Position numbers and translations under genes: made by a program | Assembly: GCA_964057225.1 (NCBI GenBank) | Contig: OZ059897.1 | Coordinates: 8,928,001 to 8,992,000, forward strand | Length of the DNA: 64,000 bases | Direction of reading: 5' to 3' | Source: Auanema rhodensis | Taxonomy: Eukaryota; Nematoda; Chromadorea; Rhabditida; Rhabditidae | Notes under the pieces: generated by a model | The model's database searches: none | The model's input: the letters and a program-made list of their open reading frames with translations, nothing else | What the model was told of the DNA's origin: nothing | Part shown: piece by piece, positions 39,042-50,197 of the stretch | Numbering within the stretch: the first letter of the stretch is position 1 | Layout: each line of letters begins with the position of its first letter

Positions 39042-40497
39042 TTTTTTATTTGATTGTTACTATCATGCCTTCTGTGTTTGGCTGTAAAGTTTAAAAAAAC
39101 TGTTTAGATAATAGTATTTACTAATAAAGTAGTAATTGATGATTCATTGTACTTTCCTAATTCTGAATTAAACAGGATGACAACATGATTAACTCAATGA
39201 AAACATGATGCTTATATACACTTCGCATATTGCCTATGTCTCCGTTTTCGAACAGCAAATATGAATATGTACGTCACAATTCGCGACCCCGCCTTGTCTA
39301 CTGAAGAACCAACCGTTTCAACTATTTGAGTTCAAGGTTCAATTCAAACAATTTTTTTCAACAATCTCATATTGCTCTATAACAACTTGTATTACAAAGT
39401 GTGTTATAGTACCAATGTACATTGAGTGGAAACTGTAGCTATGTTCATATTCTGAAGCTTGAAGAAACTGAAAAAGTTGGCTATTTTTAGAATTATCTCG
39501 AATCAAAGCTTAAAACCCAATTCTTTAAAAAATCAAAATTTAATTTTGTATTTGTGTTCAATCATATGCAATTAATCTTCCAATGTGCCAAATTTTTCAA
39601 ATATTTACATGTTTATGATACCTGGAGAACAGTTAAAGTGTGCACAGAACTTGATCTAAGCTTCGGTCTGATGAGGCATCTGCTACAGAAAGAAAAGCCC
39701 TGGTTTTTATGTTGCGGACGTTTTTGAATGAAGCTAGGAAACCAGAATTTTCAAATATATTTATATTGAATCTGCTCATTAAAAATTAATTAAGCTGTTC
39801 TAGAAACCTTGTAAGCTTAGTGGAAGATTATATTTCACAGTTGAAAATCTGTTTACATTGTCAAGATTATTGATCTTGATCAATGTTTATTAACCCTGAT
39901 GCGAATGATTTTGAAACTTATTTACTTTAGTAGAAATAAATGACTTCACTTTTGAGATTATATTTCCGAAATAGAACTTTCCTGAGCGCTATGCAATTTG
40001 ATTTGTCATCTTTTTTTTCTAATATGAAAATTCGATTTTTTAAACTACAAAATAGCACAGAATTGCGTTATGATATTTTATAGCACCAATTTTTTATGTA
40101 TCATTCTCTTTTATCTGTATTTTCACTACAACTTGAGCGGGCTGGAGAATTCAGTGACAAATTTCTAATAACATGTTTTAGGTTATAGACTGGAATTATC
40201 TAGAACGAACCTTACATGATTCAATTTGCATGATGAATAGCAAATTAAAAAAGGTTTTCTTAACCTCTGATACGCATAATCAACACTAGAGTCTTGCATT
40301 ATTTCTATTTCTGCTATTTTGGCCGATTTCTCGAGTGTGATAAGTGTGTGATAGCGTTGGCTCCTCCCCTTTTCGTATTCTATATATGCACTCAAGCGCC
40401 AAGTAATACTCAGATATTTGCCTCGTTTTTCGACCGTGTTCGCTGTATATTTGTTATTTTGTTTCGAATTAGCTTTTATTTGCTATTTAAGTTTAAT
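39042..40497. other. Intergenic between the two GST genes
   Basis: AT-rich, with no sign of a third or broken GST copy on either strand. A TATA-like stretch (TATATATGC at about 40380) lies about 115 bases before the second GST start. Confidence 0.55.
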
Positions 40498-41302
40498 ATG
40501 GTTCACTACAAGTTGCACTACTTCGATGGCCGTGGCCTCGGAGAAACTGTTCGCCAAATCTTTAAATTGGCCGGACAAGATTTTGAGGACTGCAGATATA
40601 ACTTCGAACAATGGGCTACTGTTAAATCAAGTAATATATTACTGCTTATGGATTGGATTAATTTTTTATGAATTAGCTATGCCATTCCAACAAATGCCTG
40701 TCCTTGAATACGACGGAAAATTCCTTCCACAATCCTGCGCTATCAGCAGATTCTTGGCTAAGCAATTTGGTAATTTCGAGTCAAAATTCTGATTTAAAAT
40801 AAAAATATTAAGGCTTTGCTGGAAAGGATGCTCACGAGTCCGCTCTTATTGATGGTTTTGCTGACCAAGTCAAGGATTTCAACAATGAAACTCGCCCATT
40901 CGTTGCTGTTGCTCTTGGATTTGCTGAGGGAGATCTTGTAATATCTCATAATGAGGAAATAGTTGTTACTTGTTAAGTTTATAGGATAAGCTTAGAGAGG
41001 ATGTTTTCCTCCCAGCTGTTAAGAAGCACTTCCCCTTCTTCAACAAGGCTGTAAAGGACAACAAGAGCGGATTCTTGGTAGGAGATTCCATCTCATGGGT
41101 TGATCTTATGGTTGCTGAATCCAATCATGTTCTCTTCGATAAGAACCCTGGTATTTACAACGACTACCCAGAGGTATATCAACATTTTTCATTTTCACAC
41201 AACAATCACATCCTAATTTAGCTCAAGGCTCACTTCGAGAAGATCCATGCTATTCCTCAAATCAAGGCCTGGAGAGAGTCTCGTCCAGTCACCGGCTACT
41301 AA
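40498..41302 (+). CDS. Glutathione S-transferase, nematode sigma-like class (second of a pair)
   Basis: Seen: five exons (40498-40630, 40677-40769, 40813-40937, 40985-41173, 41222-41302), exactly 206 residues like its neighbour. MVHYKLHYFDGRGLGETVRQ carries the catalytic Tyr. PFQQMPVLEYDGKFLPQS has the glutathione-binding cis-Pro and Gln-Ser. The end is IPQIKAWRESRPVTGY. The remaining introns sit at the same codons as in the first GST, but the first intron of that gene is absent here. Codon use in the last exons is more GC-rich and biased (AAG, CTC, TTC), suggesting higher expression than the first copy. AATAAA follows the stop at about 41347. Role as for the first copy. Confidence 0.95.
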
Positions 41303-43550
41303 ATTCTAAAAACTTGTTCATCTCAAGATAATGCATGTATCTCTCAATAAATGCTTTTTACTTTGTCCAGTGTACGAACTATGATCAAAACAACATGTTT
41401 GTTTAAGATATAAGTCTGATATACTATTCATATATCATAGATAACAACCTTTTGGCATCATTTTCGATATTTATCGCTGCCCAAAGTTGATTATACGGTC
41501 TTCCTGATTGGTTCCGATAATCGATTTTCGAGAAAATAGGTTCTACCTGTTTTATTTATTCTACCTGAAGTTTGATGTTTCCACATATATAGTCATCATT
41601 TCTATAGACTACATAGAACAATGTTTGAAAATGTTGATATAGATTTCTACTTTGAAATAAGTTCGAGAAACAGTGTTAAAAGAAACTATAAGCAAACCCA
41701 AACGCTTTAGCATATTGGTGTCAGTGTTCTGAATGTCGGTGCTGTGATATAAATTTCATTTATATATTAAGAAAATTTGGTTTCAGGATCAAAAACTTCA
41801 ATGGGGTCATTGTGATTAAAAGCTTCAAAGCTGACCAATAATCAATTCATTCATATTTGGACAAGTTTTTACTAATTTTGCCATTGGTTGCCTGGCAAAC
41901 AGCTAGTCAGCATTGGAGTCCACTAGAGAATTCTGACAAGAAGTAAGTTGAATCGATAATTTTGGTTTCAAACTTAAGGAAAAACAGAGCAGAGACATAC
42001 CTGAGTATCATCTGTCATGTTTACTCCGCTAATCAACAATTCATGAATTGTTCTTGGTGTATTACCTTTATTTCTCAGAATGGCATTGACCAAAAACATC
42101 TTTTTCTTTATATATCTTTTTTTTGTTGGAAAAATTCCAATTTGTTATCATTTGTTTTGAACTTATATCATTATTATCTTCATCAGGTAGCGGTATCATA
42201 GTTTCTAATTTAAACAAAGATTCTCCTTGTTTCTTGGTTATAACATGGTTATATAAAATGAATTACCAGGCTTCTTTGTCACAACTATTTTCATATATTA
42301 TGCTTGTTGTAACTTTCTATAAGTTAGCGGTTCTGCATCTAATAGGCAATCAAGAGAACTTGATAGCAACTTCAATATGTGTACCTCCAACCGATTTCAC
42401 TGCTAAGCGATCATTTTCCGGTTACAATAAACGTAAATGAGTTCATTAGCTGTAGGTGTATGACCAACAACCAAGATTGCATATTTTAAACATTTATCTA
42501 CTTGCTAAAGCAAAATATAATTTATACTTTGGATTGCTATCTGTTTTCTGTCTCTGAAATGGCACACTCTTCATGGCTTCTTTCCCTTCATATAATTACA
42601 TTTGCTTGATATAATCAATGGTTTATCATTTTTAACTATACGATTACTACAATATAATCTTTTTTTATAATAAAATAAAGATTTAGATTGATTATTATAT
42701 ATTAAACATTGCGAAATATGCAACCGATTAAAATAATTATATTTATGAATTACCACGTCAACTTTGCGTCATCCGGAAATTATTTAATTTTCAGAGTTTG
42801 ACATAAAGCTGTTGAATTGGTTTCAGATTATTTGAAAAGAATGAATGATAATTCTTTTCTTAAATTTACAATATCATTATAATTGAATGTGTCATAGATA
42901 CACATATGTATACGAATACCTTCTCATCATCTTTTGTATGTATTTATATACAAACATATGATAACAAACATTTAGTATAGTTAATCATCAAAAATTTGTT
43001 TCTATGTACATATGTATATTCAAAATTGGTTCAACTTGAAATAGGCTTTATATGGTCAATGAAACAAATAGATGGCATATAGTATATCTCCTTTATGAAC
43101 CAATATCCGATTGGTTAAAATTGAGCTCTGAAATAGATCTCCACATAATTTGAGTATCCCCGTAACGAGTATACAAGATTATCTGAAAAAAGGATTTGAT
43201 GATAAGTTGCTAAGTAGGTTAAGAGCAATCCAACATGATTAGATGACATAAGTGTTGCATAGATAAAGAGAAGAAATATCATAATCATGAACAATGATGC
43301 AAAAATATTGAAGAGTTTCTGCTGTGTTTGTCGATTTTCCTCACATTTTCGATCTAATAAGATTTTATTATATATCAACTAATTCTGATTTCTCTTTGTG
43401 AGTCATAAAGAAACAAGAAAAGCCTAAACTAAAAGGCAGAAATTGTGTTTTTTAAATCTTAAATATTGTGAATGTTTGATTATTTTGAAATAAACATCGA
43501 ACGAAGTATAAATTGTCATATTCTATCATATGCAATATCAAATGGTAGCA

Positions 43551-43707
43551 TATGTTGTCATGTGCGATGAACCTCGGACGCTCCCCTATTAGAGGCCTCA
43601 GAACATCACTTCAAACTACAATATATGTGTTTCTGAATTTTTGTAGTTTGTGTGAAAAGATATGAAGGTCTCTAATGGGTGTCCGAGGTTTATCGCACAC
43701 GACTGTA
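43551..43707. mobile_element. MITE-like inverted-repeat element
   Basis: The two halves pair over about 65 bases with some mismatches (TGTGCGATGAACCTCGGAC on the left, GTCCGAGGTTTATCGCACA on the right; ACTACAA/TTGTAGT at the loop side). It ends at TA like Tc1/mariner insertions. Too short to encode a protein. Confidence 0.7.
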
Positions 43708-44164
43708 TCTCATCATTGATGCAGTATTAGAACAGTGAAGTAAAGCGTACAAAACTTAATTAAATGTTATAATATGTTTCAGTACTGCAGAGCCATTTCT
43801 TTATTTCTTATTAACAGAATACAGGTATGAGGAAGTTTATAAAATGGAAAGAGAGAGATAAAATATTAATGTCTATATGCAAAACTAATTGAACTTCATA
43901 TGGCACTACCAATATATAGCAATAGATTTCATCAAAGCACAAGAGATACTACTTATAACTTGATTAATTTATCAACTATGAACGATCTTGATTTATTTGA
44001 CCCTGTTTAGTGGACGGCCAGCTCCTTTTCATAATTTTAGAGGCTTGCTGTATAGTAAGTTGAAGCAGTTCTAGATGAGTTAACTATTCTACTATTCAAC
44101 ATTGATAGCAAAGCAAAGATTTGAAATGTTGAGATAATGAAATATAATCTATACGACATATACA

Positions 44165-44286
44165 TACAGTCCTGTGTGATGAAACTGGCAAAAAAAATCT
44201 CTCGTATCGTTTGAAAGAATCTACAAAAAGCTCAGAAAAACAAGACTTTCTCAAGAGGTGTCACACATTCATCGCACAGGACTGTA
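44165..44286. mobile_element. MITE-like element with 19-bp terminal inverted repeats, TA ends
   Basis: Starts TACAGTCCTGTGTGATGAA and ends TTCATCGCACAGGACTGTA: 19-bp inverted repeats with one mismatch, bounded by TA. The 122-base element is non-coding. Its terminus matches that of the 43.6 kb element (TACAGTC-TGTGCGAT), so both are one family, probably mobilised by a Tc1/mariner transposase elsewhere. Confidence 0.8.
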
Positions 44287-44405
44287 AATATTAGTTTCTT
44301 GTATGAAATAAAAATAGAAAGTTCTTAAGGTTTATTAGATATAATTATAAAATGAAATTGGACATTAGTTTTAATTTGTTACAAATAAATTATACAATTG
44401 AAAAC

Positions 44406-45229
44406 TTATGTTTTACTAATAACTATTTCACCTACAAAACGAGCGTTAAAGTTCAACGAAAGCTTCTGCATGAACGTATTCTTAACTATATTCCAGCTAT
44501 ATCTAGTTGCTCCAGCATTGTATACAGTAACTTTGATTTGCTTGGAGAATGGTTGGAAAATCATATCGATGGCTGCTATGATGATAATAATATGAATTTA
44601 AAATAAAATATACTGTAATTCTTACTTCCAGCCCCAGCAGCAGCTTGAGTCAAAGCCCCAGATTCAACTTTTCCATAAAGAGGCCCAACTCCCTTAGTAT
44701 TTCCGAGCGAATTTTCAACCTAAGTTATCAAGTATTTGCATTTAAATATTTTACAAATACTTACTTGAATAGCTGTATAGTCATTAGCTACATCAACACT
44801 ATAGAGAGGTATATTTGTAGCTGCTAGAGCATCCATCATCTATAACAAATAAAAGATAACTACATATTTCATTTTATATTTCTAACAGCTGCTCTAATTT
44901 CAGCATCAGCTCTCTGATCCGCATGAACGGAGTCATTGGATTGTCCCGGGAAAAACCAGATCAGACCAGTACCTTCAGAAGCCTGAAAGAAACCTTTGTC
45001 CTTTCTCTGCAAGTGTTATCTTTATACCTTAGGTGGGAAATATGTCCATCCGATAGGTGGACTAACTTCCATTGTGAAAACAGGACCATCTAAGTATTCA
45101 TAATCGCTAGTTCCAAAACCTGTAAAAATTAAAACTCATAGGTAAGCTAAGAAGTTGAAATATGGTTTTACCTGTGCTACACGCAAAAGCACCTCCGAGG
45201 AAGAGAAAAGATAAAGCTATCTTCAACAT
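44406..45229 (-). CDS. Secreted protein of 194 aa, family not recognised
   Basis: Seen: six in-phase exons (45229-45172, 45119-45028, 44982-44887, 44839-44765, 44719-44626, 44575-44406), 195 codons with TAA. N-terminal signal peptide (MLKIALSFLFLGGAFAC). The mature protein has only one cysteine near the start, a segment with aromatic residues (PPIGWTYFPPK, LIWFFPGQSND), a helical middle (ADQRADAEIRAAMMDALAAT), an Ala/Gly linker, and a beta-rich end (QIKVTVYNAGATRYSWNI). No membrane span follows, so it is inferred to be secreted. The start was chosen for the signal peptide; upstream is AT-rich with a TATA-like TTTATATAG. I cannot assign a function; the end resembles an Ig-like or MSP-like strand pattern only loosely. 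Confidence 0.75.
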
Positions 45230-45670
45230 AATTGTCGTCTAGACATGAAACTGATCACGTATCATTCTTTATATAGTAAATTCTTCTCAGACATTGTGTT
45301 GGTAAGCAAATTATAGCATTCAAATAATTCTTTGGGTTGAAGCCCTAAACGTAAAACGTTAGCAAACATGATTGTATCATCCTATGTGTTATGAATGCCA
45401 TCACAGATATAGAATAATAGTTAAATAAGAATTTGTTTTGTATCTTCTGTTGTCCTTATATTCAGTATCAATTTGAATTTAAAAATAGCTTTTCAATTCT
45501 TAAAATATTTATTTTTAGAAATTTTAAAGTAATGTAAAATTATTTCTTGAATGATTTTCAATCATCAGTTCAATTCATGTTAAACGAATAAAATGATCAG
45601 AAAAATGAAAAAGAATTCAATTAGTTGAACATAATGAAGTTATATAACATAAATTTAAATATATATTTTC
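45230..45670. other. Intergenic, upstream of secreted orphan and 5S gene
   Basis: AT-rich; no gene seen. Confidence 0.55.
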
Positions 45671-45789
45671 GCTTACGACCATACCACGTTGAAAGTACGC
45701 CATCCCGTCCGATCTGGCAAGTCAAGCAACGTTGGGCCCGGTTAGTACTTGGATCGGAGACGGCTTGGGAATCCCGGGTGCCGTAAGCT
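45671..45789 (+). rRNA. 5S ribosomal RNA
   Basis: The 119-base sequence begins GCTTACGACCATACCACG and ends CCGTAAGCT, so the ends pair as in the 5S terminal stem. It contains CATCCCGTCCGATCTGGC and GATCGGAGACGGCTTGGG, the conserved internal control region. A T-run follows, as expected for Pol III termination. It matches the C. elegans 5S sequence closely with a few differences. A single copy, without the SL1 RNA gene that shares the C. elegans 5S repeat unit. Confidence 0.97.
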
Positions 45790-45903
45790 TTTTGTTTTCA
45801 GTTAAATAAAAAGATTCGTTTTGAATTATTATTGAAGAAAGCTACACTCAAAATTGATACGGTACAACTTTACATCAAGTATCTTTACGTACCAGAGTTA
45901 TGT

Positions 45904-46019
45904 ATCCTCTGGTTCCTTTGCAATTCTCCGTGAAAATCTTTCGCCTTTTACTAAAGATTTCCGTGCATAGGGACGCATATGAGTAAATTCATTTTTTGGA
46001 ATCCCCTCGAAAGAGCGGG
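45904..46019 (+). ncRNA. U5 spliceosomal snRNA
   Basis: Contains the invariant U5 loop 1 (CTTTCGCCTTTTACTAAAG, about 45938-45956) closed by a stem (CCGTGAAAAT / ATTTCCGTG-type pairing), an Sm-binding site (ATTTTTTGG at about 45991), and a 3' hairpin (TCCCCTCGAAAGAGCGGGA). Layout and length (about 116 bases) match nematode U5. Loop 1 aligns exon ends during splicing. The 5' end is approximate (ATCCTCTGG). The gene lies about 115 bases after the 5S gene on the same strand. Confidence 0.93.
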
Positions 46020-46480
46020 ATAATAATATTGTTTAATAGTGCGAGTTCTTGTGAGCTTCATTTTCTTTACTGTCGTTTTCACTTCTAAGAGCAAGAGTGT
46101 ACGGGACATGATTAAAATGATTCAAACTCTATCAGCATTATTACTGCTCAATGTATTTATCTATAAATATTAAATATAACTTAGTTACACAAGAAAAATT
46201 TATTGAAAACATTAATTACAACATTATGAGTATGGATATTTTTTGGATATTCTTTGGATATAGGTTTTTTACATTTCTCATTAGAGTTTTTTTTCTTTTT
46301 AAATGGGAGGGGGAATAGAAATAATACAATATGATGCAATCATGATATGTATAATTATTTTTTTGGAATAAAGAAAAAGTATTTTTTTTACAAACAAGTT
46401 TTGTGTGTAATACCCGTTCAACAAAATGAAGACTTTCTATAAAAGGAGGGAATGAATCTCGAAATTCTTAAAGATTTCGC
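46020..46480. other. Intergenic, AT-rich, no gene seen
   Basis: Between the U5 gene and the bestrophin stop; several T-runs, nothing else. Confidence 0.55.
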
Positions 46481-49400
46481 TCAGTGGTATCCAGTTCGGA
46501 TACTATTACTTTTTGTCTTCGGTCCATTAGCCAAATTTTCGAGATCAGCAAATGAAAGCTCAGAAGCTTTCTTCTTCACTAAAAGATAAAACATATTAAT
46601 AAAGTATAATTGTTTGTCCTATTTGTGTTTGTAAATAGGTAATGATTCTTAGAAATTGTAGGAATCGTCATCGTATCGTTTAAAACAAGAAAAAAATAAA
46701 GAAGATTAGGTTTCATTTTTTACAACGTTTAAAGTTCTTGCAGTGCACTCAGAAAAAAAAATAAAGGAAGTAAAATGCTTTTGTTTCTCTTTCAGAAATT
46801 TCACAAAAATGTCACTTACTTAATGCTTGATCCATCTCAATCTTCATTTCTTCTGATTGCATTTTATATTTGCGTAGATGTTGTCGTTGAGGATGTGACG
46901 AAAGACTAGCTGATGCTTTAGTATGTAACAACTATAATGAATTATTCATAAAAAATATTAAATGAAAAACACTTCTACTTGGACTTCATCTTCAAGAGAT
47001 TCAACATATACTGGTGGAACTTGATTATGTAATTCATCAACGATGAGGTATGCCATCTTAATAGTTACATTTACATCGCGTTTACAAGATTCTCCACAAA
47101 AGTACCTCCAAATTTCTATCGAGGATGTAGTTGAATTCAAAATCTTCGTCATCAGCTCCGAATGGGAACATCAAATCTTCACCAACTTTCAACCAACCAA
47201 CATAGAACAAGAATTGCAAGATAGTGAATACAGGAACATACCTAAAAACAGTTTATCTTCAAAAAACAATTTGAATTATATTTCGACTTACATATCAACG
47301 ATTTGATTATTCTCATTTTCACTTGGGAATTGTCGGCCAATCAGAGCAAATGCGAAATATCCATACACAGAAATAGTAGATACCTAGAAAGGTTATAAGT
47401 CCTTATGGGTAAACATTAAATTGTTTGATATTAGCTTTTAAAAATTGTATAACAAGAGACTCCAAGAAAATAAACACGGAAGGAAGAGACCGATATAAGA
47501 GGATTCATTAGGGCTCGTTTACTTTGTTAGATTTATCAAAAGAAATTGGATGGACAGTCAGCGCTCGGTCATACTTCAAAAAAGGATTTTAAAACGGATT
47601 GTTAGTTTGTGATGTTCAGCTTAAACAGCTGGATGATATTAATATGGACATCCGAGCGCTAACCTGAGTATAAACAAGTGGAATTGTTATCCAATCATAT
47701 AAATAGAGGCGGGCAAAACGTCGTCGAAATTGGTCAACTTGTTGGAGAAGTATTTGAAGGGAAGACATGAAATAAGGAATGGTTAGCAAGAATTCGAAAC
47801 CAGTACCTGGGTATAGACCAATGGAATGGCTATCCAGTCATAAAGAAATAGTTGGAAAAAGCCGTTACGGTACTTTTCAAGTGAATCCAATAGAACACGA
47901 AGCTCGTTAGTATGAGTTAGAGTTCCTTTCTCGAAGCAACGAACCATCATTGTTTGCATCCAGTTAATAGGAACAAACCATTTCTGAAAATAACTTTGTT
48001 GCGTTTTCCTCATATAATATTCAATTTTTGTGTTAAAATTGTCATAAAAATAAAAAATCATCAGAATTAGCTATATAATACAATGGCCCAGCTGTCATTA
48101 ATGATTTCTAAGCATCACAAATCAGATGAAAATAAGAAATTGAGAGAATTCTCTATAAATATCTTTCTCTTAATTGATTTTTTCTTATTCTCCGCAGAGA
48201 AAATTAAATGGCATTGTGATCATTCTATTGATATTAATAGAGAATTTTCTTGAGAAAGTAGATTTACCTGATGTGGATCTACATGAACATTAATATTTTT
48301 GAAAATAGTTAATTCTTCTCTGGTCATTAAACCAGAATCAATCAGATGTTCATCTGTTGGATATCTGAAAGTAAAATAAGTTTAAATATTAAAAGCCGAT
48401 GAGGAATATATACCTTGTTAAGACTCTTAAGGATATACTACGCCATGCCAAGACTGAAGCCAAAATCGCATATCTTGCAATCGTTTTCCTAATAATTCGA
48501 GTTTCAGCCTGCAAATGTCATATCATTGATTCAAGAAAATAAAATTGCTTCTTTATAATGTTTTTTAATCACAATTATAAGTATTTTTCTCTGTTACCTA
48601 ACTGAGGAAACTGTTCCTGATTCTACTTGAATCAATGGCTACAAGACTTTCTTTTGAGTCTGGGAGGGTTAAAAGCCGGAACAATTGTTGGTTGAGCCGT
48701 TTTCATTGTAATATCACATTGTTTAGTTGCTATCACTAAATGCTTCTTCATTCCATTTACAAGAACAAATTTGTTCGATCTAATTCTATTGAGCAGAAAG
48801 ACATCTCATCAGATAATGCAGGAAAACTTGTATTATCATCCGTCAAAGATTGAAAGGGTGGCTTGAGGCATCGTGTAAGTACAATATTCGTCAAATATAA
48901 TAAATTAAAGTTGATTTTAAGTTCAAAAGTTAGTTATCTGATATCCGCGTGATATTTTAAATTAAAATTGGGTTATGTGAACAAAAGATTTAAACTAAGC
49001 AAAAGTTTCGAACACTTGTGTTGGGTATTGTAATTAATTATCAAAAACTCTTCCGTTTTAAGTTAAATTGGACTGAGTTCTATTCAAAAACTATTCAATT
49101 ATTCTCTAAAAACTATAATACTAATCACGAGTACCTAATCTGCAAAAAGATATGAACTTGAACGTTAAAAAAAGATTTGAATGAGTGACAACGGATCGTA
49201 GGTGACAGCCGTCGACAAAAGTTTATCATAAGTTTTGACAAGTCAAAAAAAAAGAAAAAAAACTTCATGACAAATTATTGTGCAAGCATGCTTTCTAAAT
49301 AAGGACCTTATTTGTTTCTTGTTTTTTTGTTTTATTCAAAAATTATTTTAAGGTTGAAGAAGTGCAAAGTTTTTTCTTTGCGTATTTTCTACAACTGTTG

Positions 49401-50197
49401 TGACATTAGTGAGAAGAAAATAAGAAAAGCATATTTCATTTTCTTTTAAAAACCGACAAGTTTCTCTATATTTCTGAGTAAAATGCAGATAAAGGAAAAC
49501 GAGCTTGATAGAGAAGTGTCAAGTGTCAGTTGTTCAATACATTCTCTTATCGATAGCCACGCTGATACTATTCTTGAATTAAACGAATGAAGAATGAAAA
49601 TCAATTATTTTTGTTTTATCTTTCACTATCTTTGTGTTTATAAAATAAATATTGAAATTTTAAAAAAAATTTCTGAATTCAATGAATTTGATTTTTAGAA
49701 AAATCACTTACATCGCATCCACGTATTAATGCAGAGACATTATACAGTAGATGATCTGGCCAGCTGATTAGCTGACAGCAATCCCACCACCTGGAAAAGA
49801 TGGCATTTTTTTACTGCTCGAATTACAACATTAACAAAATTTGCTAAGCATATGATGAGAAACAAAGGAAGAGCAGAAGTGACATACCTCCGAACTATCA
49901 TAGCTACATAAAAACCTAAGAGAAATGTCAGTGGAATTTCTTTGGTCCAACTATCAAACAATATAACATATTTCATAAATATTTTCTGCTGTTCTTCATC
50001 CATTAAAAACCTGCAAATAAAGCATGTAAGTTTCCATAAGTGTAAATATAATAATATTTTATATATTACCTATACACAATATTAATTAAATAATAGAATG
50101 AAAGAAATAGTAATAGATGCTTCCAAATTGCTTTCCACAACGAACCCTTCCATCGTAATAGAAGTCTAAGAAATGTATCTGAGTAACTAATGGTCAT
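46481..50197 (-). CDS. Bestrophin-family anion channel
   Basis: Seen: starts [19 protein letters not shown] (family start MTxxYT...RWRGS). Then [140 protein letters not shown] and [10 protein letters not shown]. These cover the four-span domain, the pore neck and the acidic calcium-clasp region. A polar C-terminal tail ends RTGYH. Role: pentameric, usually calcium-gated chloride/bicarbonate channel in the plasma membrane; nematodes carry many copies. Odd: one 1.2-kb intron (about 48515-49710), and a second, diverged copy of the FLYDW-VYTQ exon segment at 47667-47770. Start chosen at the family-conserved MT rather than the Met 23 codons earlier. Confidence 0.93.
47555..47665. mobile_element. 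Short inverted-repeat element in a bestrophin intron
   Basis: Starts CAGTCAGCGCTCGG and ends CCGAGCGCTAACCT; the two ends share the AGCGCTCGG core in inverted orientation. Non-coding, about 110 bases. Its right edge abuts the duplicated exon segment's 5' splice site. Confidence 0.45.
47667..47770 (-). pseudogene. Duplicated, diverged bestrophin exon fragment
   Basis: Minus strand encodes [19 protein letters not shown] followed by a donor (GTTAGC), closely similar to the main exon's [18 protein letters not shown] at 47812-47900. Its only nearby acceptor (AACAAG) gives a phase that does not fit the preceding exon. It is therefore either an alternative exon using an internal donor or a decayed duplicate. 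Confidence 0.55.
48515..49705 (-). other. Large bestrophin intron
   Basis: About 1.2 kb between the GCD and AETRIIRK exons. No nested gene seen. AT-rich with poly-T stretches. Confidence 0.6.

Larger units (their letters stand above)
41303..44405. other. Gene-poor intergenic region with two MITE-like elements
   Basis: About 3.1 kb of AT-rich DNA. Apart from the inverted-repeat elements at 43551-43707 and 44165-44286, I see no exon chains. Frames at 41.96-42.44 kb lack splice sites and recognisable motifs. Confidence 0.55.

Noticed and set aside
41962-42440. Two overlapping plus-strand frames
   Set aside because: AT-rich, no motif, no splice continuation; most likely chance.
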